Assembly: GCA_020284085.1 (NCBI GenBank)
Contig: JACEVL010000672.1
Coordinates: forward strand, 1-64,000
Length of the DNA stretch: 64,000 nt
Origin: Aporrectodea caliginosa
Lineage: Eukaryota > Annelida > Clitellata > Crassiclitellata > Lumbricidae
Direction: 5' to 3'
In this document: positions 51,345 through 61,900 of the stretch, piece after piece
Position numbering within the stretch: the stretch's first letter is position 1
Layout of the letters: the number at the start of each line of letters is the position of its first letter
Notes under the pieces: model-generated
What the model was told of the DNA's origin: nothing
The model's database searches: none
What the model saw: the letters and a program-made list of their open reading frames with translations, nothing else
Translations under genes and position numbers: made by a program

Positions 51345-52409
51345 GACAAGAACAATATGCAATACTACTTAACAATATGTACGTTCAATTTGTTATAGCC
51401 GGTTGATTAGCAACTTTCTTATGACACTTTCTTTAGTTTTGTGGATATGCGCCAACACTGGCACCATCACTGCTTCTATGTGCAATATACATGTTAATAT
51501 CACTTGCAACTCCTGATTCTGAATCCGTACATACCAAATATGTTCAGATCGGAGCATCCAATCAAAAGTTACAACAGTTTACATATTTTGCATAGGCCGG
51601 GGGCTTTCGATCCCCCACGCTTAATTTTTTTAATCTGAATGCTTTCCCCTCGGACCGGATTGATCTATAGACTATTACCTTCAAATTGGTACTGAAAAAG
51701 AAACTTTTGCATCTATTTGAAATGACTGGAGTAAAATCCACTACATATTTCACAAAGGACGGAGGGGGCTTCGAACCACCACGCTTCATTTTTTAATCTG
51801 AATGCTTTCCCCTCGGACCAGTGTTGATCTAGAGACCATTACCTTCAAATTGGTACTGAAAAAAAGAAACTTATGCATCTACTGGAAATGACTGGAGCAA
51901 AATGCGCAGATTTCTCATAGACCGGAAAAGGGATTTAGAACCCCCCACGCTTTTATATGCAGCTTTTATATGCAATATGCATGTTAATATCACTTGCAAC
52001 TCCTGATTCTGAATCCGTACATACCAAATATGTTCAGATCGGAGCATCCAATCAAAAGTTACAACAGTTTACATATTTTGCATAGGCCGGGAGATTCGAA
52101 CCCCACGCTGAATGTTTTTATCTGAATGCTTTTCCCTCGGACCAGGATTGATCTATAAACCATTACCTTGAAATTAGTACTGAAAAAGAAACTTTTGCAT
52201 CTATTTGAAATGACTGGAGTATAATCCACTACATATTTCACAAAGGACGGAGGGGGTTTCGAACCCCCACGCTTCATTTTTTAATCTGAATGCTTTCCCC
52301 TCGGACCAGTGTTGATCTAGAGACCATTACCTTCAAATTGGTACTGAAAAAACGGAAACTTATGCATCTACTGGAAATTACTGGAGCAAAATACACATAT
52401 TTTGCATAG

Positions 52410-52600
52410 AAGAAAAAGAAGAAGAAGAAGATGATGATGAAGAAGAAGAAAAAGAATAAGAAGAAGAAGAAGAAGAAAAATAAGAACAAGAAAAGAAGAG
52501 GAAGAGGCAGAGGCAGAAGAAGAGATAGAGGAAGAGGAAGAGGAAGAGGAAGTAGAAATAGAAGTGGATGTAGAAGAAGCAGAAGAATAAGATGAAGAAA
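52410..52600. repeat. Purine-rich (GAA)n tract
   Basis: Impure GAA/GAG with a short GATGAT interruption, directly abutting the right arm of the inverted-array element. Confidence 0.9.
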
Positions 52601-52679
52601 GTGAAGTAGATTATTCGCACCTCATAAAAACTATAGGCCCAATTATGCACTGTTACCAAAGACAGCTAAAGCGATACGG

Positions 52680-52945
52680 GTTTCTCTTCCCCCAATGCTC
52701 CAACTGTGCAGCAAATGGCAGCCACGGCCGATGATTCTCTCTTCAGGGCCGTCATTACAAATGAAAGCCATGTTCTTAGAAACTTTCTACCAGAGTCCCG
52801 GAGTCACAGCTATAATCTACGAACTCGAGTCCACGGATACAAACTGCCTCCAAAGGATGATAGGAATTTTATTCCCAGAATGCTGTATAAGAACATTTAC
52901 TGAAAGTATTGTGAAGCCCACAATATTAGGCCACGCTGGCTAGCC
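52680..52945 (+). mobile_element. LINE ORF2 C-terminus
   Basis: The frame reads MQQMAATADDSLFRAVITNE, SHVLRNFLPESRSHSYNLRT and GYKLPPKDDRNFIPRMLYKN, then stops. AD-SLF, H-L---LP, YNLRTR and NFI-RMLY are the conserved final motifs of an invertebrate non-LTR retrotransposon. Same family as 5686-6160 and 12420-12906. Confidence 0.82.
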
Positions 52946-53049
52946 GCCTCAGAATATTCCGCATAATGCACTATTGCTTGTTGAAGTTGCGGCTGTGTCA
53001 ACTTGATTTTTCTTGAAATAAACGAATATGTGATGATGATACTAAAGCC

Positions 53050-54350
53050 CATCATTACGAACAATTACTAAGGACACTTACTAAGCACAAAAATTGGGGA
53101 CAGTCATTCAAGACAATGACAGCTAAGGAAACGAAAATAGCCTACTAAGGACCACTACGAAAAAGCAGTACTAAGGACAATAACTGAGAACAGTAACTAA
53201 GGACAATTACCAAATATCATTACAAAGAACAATTGCTAAAAACGATGATAAGAACAATTAACCCTAGGGCTACCAAGCTTTTTTTGTAACAGTGGCTACC
53301 AAGGGGGTGGTGGTTACCACCCCACCCCTGGATTTCGTGTTTGGCTTTACATATCATAACTTATAATATAGCAATGGATTCAGCATTCATTTCTGCACAG
53401 AATGGTATATTTAGTTGTACATTATGTGAATGCACCTCGAAATTATATCACTTTAAACAACGGAAACCATTAATTAGCAATATTGTATATTATTGCGTAC
53501 ATTTTGTACTTTTGGATAAACAAATATAAGATTATGTGTGTTTTGAAACTAATCTATGTATAAAAGATACACACAATCATCCCTACACATGTTTATATAG
53601 TATAAATGTACATTCATACATATATATATCCCATACATATATATATATATCGGTTTACGTTGTAATCCTGTATTCAGCCATTTTCACACAGATTACGCGT
53701 ATTATTATTTATTTTGATCACTTGAAATTCAAAAGACAAAGATGTAGGTATGTAAATGAAGCCCTACATTCCCTCTTAAGAATGGTATCTTTGTTTCTCT
53801 TCCAGGAAGACAAATGAATACGCTACAGATAAAGAACTAAGGGGAATGCTTCCATTCAGCCATTTTTCACGCATATTACGCGTATTATTATTTATTTTGA
53901 GCACTTCCGGTTGTCTCAGGTCAACTCAGTGACCATAGAAATGTAGCCCCACATTCCCTCTATAGAATGGTATAATTTGTGTCTCTTAATATTAAATGAC
54001 GGATAAGATATAGTCAAAAATCTAGGGGGGGGTGGTATCCACCCCCTGGTACCTCGGGTATATTGGGTATAACTTTTGAACGGTGTGAGATATAATCTCA
54101 CATTTACCTCAAAACGTGTGTAAATGAACCCCCTACAGCTACCTAAAAGGTCAAATTTTTATTCCATACGGAAAAAGTTTGAGATGAAAAAAACCTGGGG
54201 GGGTGGCAACCACCCCCTTGGTAGCCCGAGGGTTAAGAGGAAATTACTCAGGAAATTACTAATTACACTCGCTAAGGACAGCTAGGCCCTACTAAATACA
54301 ATTACTAAGGACCATTACTATGGACAATTACTAAGTGCAGTTTGTAAGGA
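53050..54350. repeat. ACTAAGGACAATT minisatellite split by a TTAA element
   Basis: Loose units of 18-22 bp with ACTAAGGACA(A)TTACTAA-type sequence at 53050-53257, continuing at 54237-54350. The TTAA element is inserted in the middle. Confidence 0.75.
53262..54232. mobile_element. piggyBac-like TTAA element, copy 2 (971 bp)
   Basis: TTAA at 53258-53261 and 54233-54236. Ends CCCTAGGGCTACCAAGC and CTTGGTAGCCCGAGGG. In opposite orientation to the copy at 9989 and of the same length once that copy's nested hAT element is removed. It shares GGGGGTGGTTACCACC, ATTACGCGTATTATTATTTA and the repeated CATTCCCTC segment. No transposase frame. Confidence 0.85.
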
Positions 54351-54804
54351 TAACCAAATGAATGAACGAATGAATGAACAGCTGAATGAAATTATTTATT
54401 CATCTGTTTATTTATTAGTTAATTAATTAATATATTTATTTATTCGTTTAACTTAGTCCTGAGTAGAAGTATACATTGCCAGTTGATTGCGATTTCCATT
54501 AAATGTGATTGGGTTACGTTAATGAGGAGACATTAGTTCATTGTTTCAAATGATAGCAATCTGTTGTCGACTAAGAATACAATGCCGACTTAAGTAACCA
54601 GCTAAAGCGAGTCACTTGCATAATATCTGACTCGTGAATATTCATCGGGTTAGGTCTGGCTTTTGTCTTGGCAGAAATCCACTCCGTACCTTTGGACTCT
54701 CTGTGTTGGCCGACATTGCAACAACTTTACCATCTCGTTTCGCTCGACCGTCATTTGACGTTTCGTAGATCCGATTTGGGAGCCGTAGAAGTCGTTGAAT
54801 GGTA
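54351..54804. other. No gene seen
   Basis: Short GAATGAAT and TTTATTTA tracts near 54360-54450. A minus-strand frame at 54642-54902 has no recognisable domain. Confidence 0.45.
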
Positions 54805-55410
54805 AAGATGAAATACGTAGTTAACAATAAAGAATCCAAATCAGCATCTGAGAATGAAAAAGGTAAGTCCTGAAACAAACTCGACAGACTCTTTCTTGTC
54901 AACTACTAATGCGCCTGCCCTACAATCTAGGACAGTGCTAAAACGAAAGTCGTGTTCAAGCATCTTTAGAAACCATCGACAGCTCACAGAGACATTCCGG
55001 TAGCAGACAACAGGAACAGATGTCGGCTACGATCCTCATCGAAAATCCTGTGACAAGTCCCGACGTCTTGACGAGGTTTAGCGACTATTCCTTCTCTGTT
55101 GCTGGACCCACCGCTTGGAACAGTCTTCCAGACCATGTGACGATTGCGCCATCTCTGGAAAAATTGATATCACAGTCAAAGACCTATATTTTTAGACTAT
55201 CATTATATTATAACTGTCATTCATTTTTGAACTCATGTACTGCGCCGTTTCCTTCGGCCGCGCTGAGCTACGAAGTTATATAAATCGTATTATTATTATT
55301 TATTTTGTCGCCCGAGGTAAGAAAAATCCCTCAGGCTTTAAGAAACTAAACATTTCATTGTAATTGTGAAGATGAAATACGTAGTTAGTTAACAATAAAG
55401 AATCAAAATC
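54805..55410 (+). mobile_element. LINE end between 38/42-bp direct repeats
   Basis: Codons around 55075-55145 read FSDYSFSVAGPTAWNSLPDH, the terminal R-FS-AGP-WNSLP motif of CR1/L2 ORF2, then a 3' UTR with TCGCCCGAGGTAAGAAAA and TCCCTCAGGCTTTAAGAAAC. The segment is bracketed by AAGATGAAATACGTAGTTA then ACAATAAAGAATC at 54805-54842 and 55369-55410. Confidence 0.65.
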
Positions 55411-55417
55411 TAGAAAC

Positions 55418-55418
<1 letters not shown>

Positions 55419-55507
<89 letters not shown>

Positions 55508-55530
55508 GTATTATTATTATTATTAGACAG
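55419..55530. repeat. (ATT)n microsatellite
   Basis: About 90 bp of ATT repeat with one GT interruption at 55508. Confidence 0.95.
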
Positions 55531-55705
55531 AGTTAATACTTGGTTACCTGGCTCTAATCCTGCGACTGCTAAGGGGTAAAAGTCCCAGAGCTCCTTCCAG
55601 ACTATCCAGCCATAATTGATTTCCTGTGGAACTGATAATATTATTTTGCAATTGTTTTCTGATATTTCGCCGCTGTCGTCTTCGTCGTCGTCGTATCGGT
55701 GGCAG

Positions 55706-55959
55706 CTCCTCTCTTTCCTTCGTGTCGTCTGACGTTGGCTCTGATGACTTTCCTGTCGTTGACGGTCCTTGGTCTGCTTCGCTCCAATCTCACCGTTTCA
55801 CTCGTCTGCATGGTAAGGAAGCAGCCACGAACGACGACGACGTCTCTTCTTATGAATGGAACGACGAACATGATCGATGGTCTCAACTTCACGACAGAAA
55901 CAGTTACAGTCCGTAGCAACTGGGCTATGACTTCCAGTCTACCTTCAGATGTGAACAAG
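55706..55959 (+). CDS. SLC17 gene B exon 2
   Basis: 254 bp, acceptor GGTGGCAG, donor GTAAGG, start phase 1, end phase 0, exactly as in gene A exon 2. It encodes PLFPSCRLTLALMTFLSLTV then LLRSNLTVSLVCMV (TM1) and a short loop with NGTTN and NFTTE. Confidence 0.85.
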
Positions 55960-58900
55960 GTAAGGATGGGATCGGATGGAAAGGGAGAGAGATGGAAAGG
56001 ATAGAGGATGAGATACGATGGAATATATTGTGGAATACAGGTAGGATAGAGTATTATACTAAAGACTATAGGATAGAAGATAGCATTGGGTAGGATACGA
56101 TTTATATCCTAACTTCCAGTGAACGATGTATAATGATGGGATACGAGGCATAATAGGACAGCATAGAAGACAAGATTGAAGATAGGATATGATGGGATAC
56201 GAGGTAGAATATATGCTAGAGGAAACCTAAGAAGATTGGATAGAAGATAACATTGAATGAGATAGGATTCATTTCCAATGTCTCATTGCAATCATGTTCA
56301 GTTTGTTTATAATTTGGTTCATTGTCACACAATAGCAGTTTTAATACTCAGATCAGAATAACAATAATAACACATTTAATAAAAAAAGTAAGTAAATAGC
56401 CAATGACAGTGACATTTTAGAAAATAGACAGTTGATGTAAAATGTTACATTCATTGGATCAAGAAAAGCCCATAATAACGATCCGTCAAATGTTCGGCAG
56501 CTACCACATGAGGCGCTTATGACTCTTGCTTCAAGATGGTAAACTGTTTGAAGAATGGCAAGTTCATTGGTAGCCGATGATGTCTACATGTTCGAAGTTT
56601 AATACCCAATAAGACTGCATCCGCGATATTTTTGGCAGCAGAAGTTGTGTTGCTGGAATCCTTTAAGTCCCGTTCTGAAGGCTTATTATTAATTGAAGAA
56701 GCACATGGAAATAACGGACTGTTTGCTTTTAGCTGTTACCAACCACGTGGTGACTGTCATGTGGTGATGACTGTACAGTAGGTGTCCAAAACGAGAAAGT
56801 TCCACGCGGTTGCTTAGCAAACATCAGAGAAGCGGACTCGGATGCAATATACCCACAAATAGACGAGACATTTACAAGCAAACCGTCTAAAGTCCAATAA
56901 AAGTACACATTCTTTCCAGACGAAATTTTCTGGAGCCCGGATGTTCCGCACCGATATCCAGTTTCCAAGTAGGACAGGAAAGAAGTTCATGACCTCATCG
57001 TTATCAATATTAAAATGATTATTATTCAGTTCTCATTGGCTGTTCGGAACAAGTCAGACGTTCGTAATTATGAAAATGGTCACCATCTATTATAGCACAT
57101 GTAGCAGGGCTCCGTTTCAACCGGATCTATCTGGATATTGTATAACCTTCGTAGGCCGATTGGATCCAACCTTCATAGCTCTGTCTCGCGAAACGGAGGA
57201 CGGACTGGGTAGTTTTTTTACGGTATCCGGACAATTCCCCCCGGACATTTCCCCCCGGACATTTCCCCTCCGAACAGTAAGTAGGTAACTCTACCATTGT
57301 CAATGATAACTGTCTCATTAATCCAACTTCTATTAAAGCATAGACCTTCTTTCATCAATCCAACTTCCACTTAAGCAAAAAAATTCTTTCATCAATCCAA
57401 TTTCTATTTAAACAAAGAATTTTCTTCATAAATCCAGCTTCTATATAAGAATAGAATTTCTTTCGTCAATCCAACTTCTTTTAAACCATAGAATTTGTTT
57501 CATTAATCCAGCTTCTATTTAAGAAAATAATTTCTTTCATCAATCCAACTTCTACTAAAGAGGAGAATTATTATTTTCAGGTCAACTTCGGGGGGGGCAA
57601 CGTCCGGGGAATTGTCCGGGGGATGTCCAAGACCCGTTTTTTTACCCCAAAGAAATATGCAATATTTCAGCTCACAGGTAGGCCCTATGCTACAATAACG
57701 AATGAAGCGTCGATTCTAATATTTCCAAGGTCAAGGAATCGATCTATCTCAGTGGCAATAGTGTGGGAATAGTACTATCCAATTTCATGGCCGCCGAAAA
57801 ATAAATTTTTTATATAGCAGCTCAGAGATAAGCTACAATGACAGATGAAATGTCGATTGTAATACTTCCAAGGACAAGGAATTGAACTGTCGCAGTCGCA
57901 ATAGTGTGGGAAAGTTACTTTACAAGAAAGCGCCTAATATGGCCGCCAAACAAAAGTATGTATATCTCAGCCCATCGGTAAGGTACAATGACAAATGAAG
58001 TGTCGAATTTCATATTTTCAGGGTCAAGGAATCGATTTCTCGTAGTAGTAATAGTGCGGGAATGTTAGTGTCCAATATGGCGGCCAATATGGCCGCCAAA
58101 ACACAGAAATATGTATATCTCAGGTTATTGGTAGGCGACAATAAGAAATTAAGCGCTGATATTAATATTTTCGAGCTCAAGGAATAGCTTTCTCGTAGCG
58201 GCAATTGTGTGGAAATGTTACTTTACAAGATAGCGGCCAATAATTTATTATGGCGGCCAAAACAAAAATATGTATATCTCAGCTCATAGATAAGGTACAA
58301 TGACAATTGAAGCGTCCAATTTAATATTTTGTGGGTCAAGGAATCGAACTATCGCAGTTGCAACAGTGTGCGAATGCTGCTTTTCAAGATGGCGGCCAAT
58401 ATGGCCGCCAAAACACAAAAATGGCTATACCTCAGCTCATTGGTTAGGGCTGACGGCCATATTGGAATTCACATTGAAAAGTAACATGTCCGCACTATTG
58501 CCACTGCAATCGTTCGATTCCTTGACCCTGTGAGTATTAAATTCGGCACTTCATTTGTCATTGTAGCTTATCTTTGAGCTGAGATATACATATATTTTTG
58601 CGTTTTGTCCGCCATCTTGAATGGTACAATTTCCACACTATTGCCACTGCGGTATTTCGATTCCTTGATATGAAAATATTACATTCGACACTTTCTTTAT
58701 TATTTTACCTTACTAATAAGTGGAGATATACATATGTTTCTGTTTTGGCGGCCATATTGTCCGCCATCTTGGAAAGTGACCCTTCTATAATTAGGCAAAT
58801 AATAAAACTCAATTACATGGTAGAATCAACACTTTATTTCTAATTGCAGCATCATTATGAGCTAATATCTTCTATGGAAATTGTGCTTTTGCTGTCTCCG

Positions 58901-61900
58901 GACCCAGCGAATGTAACAGTCTTCCGGTTACAATCCGTCAATGTTCATCTGCTACCCAATTTAAATCAAAATTAAAAACTCATCTGTTCTCATTACACTA
59001 TTGCTAAGAACACAGCGTAAACGCGCTCTCGTGCAAGGCTTGTCTTGTTAAAGCGCGCTATAAATGTCTAATTGTATTGTATTGTATGTATACAATATAG
59101 ACGTCGACGACGAAGTGGGGTAGATTTCTACCCCATGACACTTTGGACTGAAATAACTTTCTCAGACAACATGATATTGTGATGGTTTTGGTGTGGGAAT
59201 ATGTCAGGGGTCTTAACTTGTAAACACATGGGACGTCAAATTATAACTACCTACAGTTGCTCCGCAATCAACATCAAAACAACGCTGGGGTAGAAATATA
59301 CCCCTCTTAGTTAAGTTGCTCGGCCTGGCGCGCACTGTAGTTTTCAAGCGTTCAGACCAGACCAGGCAGACAGCAGATAGGACAGCAGAGCTTAATCTGC
59401 CTTGAACAGATTACTCATCCAGTCGCTTGATAATCCAAAATCGATGATAAAACAAGAGCCAGCAGGTGGGAGGCCACACACGCCGGAGCGCAAAAGACAA
59501 ATCGAAGTCCAGTCGGTCGTCTGACAGATCTGCTGCATGTACATGGAATGGAATTCAGATCAGAATATAATAGAACACTATAAGAAATGCAATACAATTG
59601 CGGTGCAATGCAATTTAATACACTGCCATGCAATACAACAATGAATGTGATTTAGAATGGATTAGGATGGAAACGATTAGTACTTGTAACTGGGAATGGA
59701 TCTCCTTTGATGTTCTTTCGTCATAGGGAGAGTTTTCATGGCCCCGTCAGTACCAGGGCTTCCTGCTGAGTGCCTATTTCTATGGCTACCTAGCAACACA
59801 GTTACTCGGCGGATTCCTGACCGGGAAGTTTGGAGCCAAGTATGTGCTGATGGGGTCGGTGCTGGTCGCGGCGGCTGCCACCCTCCTTACGCCGATTACG
59901 GCCAGATTCAACATCTATCTACTCGTCTTTCTTCGGGCAATAGTCGGATGCGGAACAGTAAGTGAACGTACAATGCATTGCTTGACGTAACTAGGATTCC
60001 AAGGCACCTGTTGCCATGGTAATTGTAGCCTGTAGTCTTTCAGATAGCATTACAATGCTTATCCTGTAACTCAACGACATGCTTCCATAACTGAATGCAC
60101 TTTGTCCTCTAATGCAGCCTCTTTCTTGGGTTCTCTAATCTAAGAAAGCCCCGTAATTGTAATTGTTACCTGACATTAATAAAGCGCCACATCCAGAAAA
60201 GACTCATCAGTGGCGTGGAACTGACTGGACACTGTGTGGTCCAGGATCGCAGTCGCTCTCTCGTTTTCTTCTCAATTCCTTCGGTCGATTCTTCCAGCTG
60301 CGTATTTATCCAGGATCGTATCTTTCTCGGTCATTCCATGTTACTGATCTGCCAGACGACCAAGCGACTGGACCAAACGACTGGACTCTAAAAGTGACAT
60401 TCAATTGTTAAAAAATAAGTCGGATAAGTTGACTAATGTTCTCCTTTAGCATTGTTGATATGATGATGATGATGATGATGATGACGACGACGATGATGAT
60501 GATGATGACGATGATGATGATGATGATGACGACGACGACGATGATGATGATGATGACGATGATGATGATGATGATGATGACGATGCTTTCTTTCAGGGTT
60601 TCATTTATCCAGCCGTGCAGAGTCTCTGGGGCATCTGGGCTCCACCTCTGGAACGAAGCATCCTCTCATCTTTCACTTTCATCGGTAAAGCACCTCTTCT
60701 CTTCTTCTTCTTTCTGACAGAATAATTCGTCCAACCTGAATCGAACTCAAAACAAAACATCCGACCATTCTTGTTGTGTAGCGTCATCGTTCATTGCTTA
60801 AGACGCTTTAAGTTAGAATTCTCTTAAATTAAAACTGAACTTAGGCGTGAAATAAATGGTGGCGTTTCTTTTAGAAAATGAACTCATTTAAAAAGATCGG
60901 TCGGTCGATCGTGTTGCTTTGTGTTGTGTAGCCAGTGGCCGTTGTTCGTTGTCTTGATGTTGTTCGTTGTCTTGATGTTGTTGGTTTCCTGATGTTGTTG
61001 GTTGTCCTGATGTTGTTCGTTGTCTTGATGTTGTTGGTTGTCCTGATGTTGTTGGTTGTCTTGATGTTGTTGGTTGTCCTGATGTTGTTCGTTGTCCTGA
61101 TGTTGTTCGTTGTCTTGATGTTGTTCGTTGTCTTGATGTTGTTCGTTGTCTTGATGTTGTTCGTTGTCTTGATGTTGTTGGTTGTCCTGATGTTGTTGGT
61201 TGTCCTGATGTTGTTGGTTGTCCTGATGTTGTTCGTTGTCTTGATGTTGTTGGTTGTCCTGATGTTGTTGGTTGTCCTGATGTTGTTCGTTGTCTTGATG
61301 TTGTTCGTTGTCTTGATGTTGTTCGTTGTCTTGATGTTGTTCGTTGTCTTGATGTTGTTGGTTGTCCTGATGTTGTTGGTTGTCCTGATGTTGTTGGTTG
61401 TCCTGATGTTGTTCGTTGTCTTGATGTTGTTGGTTGTCCTGATGTTGTTCGTTGTCTTGATGTTGTTGGTTGTCCTGATGTTGTTCGTTGTCTTGATGTT
61501 GTTCGTTGTCTTGATGTTGTTCGTTGTCTTGATGTTGTTCGTTGTCCTGATGTTGTTGACAGGCAGTTGCTGTTGTCTTATTCGTTAATAGGGCTCAACG
61601 TTGGTTACATCCTGACATTTCTCATTTCTTCCGAATGCTGTCAGATTCCTTACGACAACGGTTGGCCACTCAGCTTCTACATAACAGGTAATTGTCAATG
61701 CAATCACGAAGACAACAATCACAAATTTATGTAGTGCTAATTCTGAGAGATTCTTTAGATGCTCTACATGGATGAAATCTCTACAATGTTAATTAGATCT
61801 CAGTGGAGACGATTTCAATCAAGGCAGAAGTCGTTCGATCCACTGCCAATCTAAGACCTAAACTGAAGAAGTGTTGATAAGACGACACAAGTAGAACCCT

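Larger units (their letters stand above)
48341..52408. mobile_element. Long inverted-array element around a HAFTGSD-type gene
   Basis: The left arm (48341-49095 and 50210-50440) holds direct units of about 165-190 bp, marked by CAATTTGAAGGTAATGGTCT and GAAAGCATTCAGATAAAAAA. The right arm (51480-52408) holds the same units inverted. Two unit types occur: U (about five left, four right) and V, containing TTGCAAGTGATATTAACATG. Reading inward, both arms show U U V U U and then the start of another V, so they are mirror images. The centre is a decayed coding region. A hAT element splits one left U unit. I could not define exact termini or a duplication, so the class is open. Confidence 0.7.
57146..59310. 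mobile_element. TTAA-type element with GGCGGCC arrays, copy B
   Basis: The left end reads CCTTCGTAGGCCG after ATAA (a changed TTAA at 57142-57145). The right end is degraded next to TTAA at 59311-59314. The interior has the same 150-bp GGCGGCCAATATGGCCGCC units in direct order at about 57780-58400, and inverted at about 58450-58770. It also shares the CCCCATGACACTTTGGACT segment with copy A. Two younger insertions are nested: the element at 57222-57635 and the LINE end at 58880-59095. It lies in gene B's second intron. Confidence 0.65.

Noticed and set aside
60935..61588. 217-residue hydrophobic VVLML-repeat frame that could look like a membrane protein
   Set aside because: It is an 18-bp minisatellite between two SLC17 exons; the 18-bp period keeps the frame open by chance.
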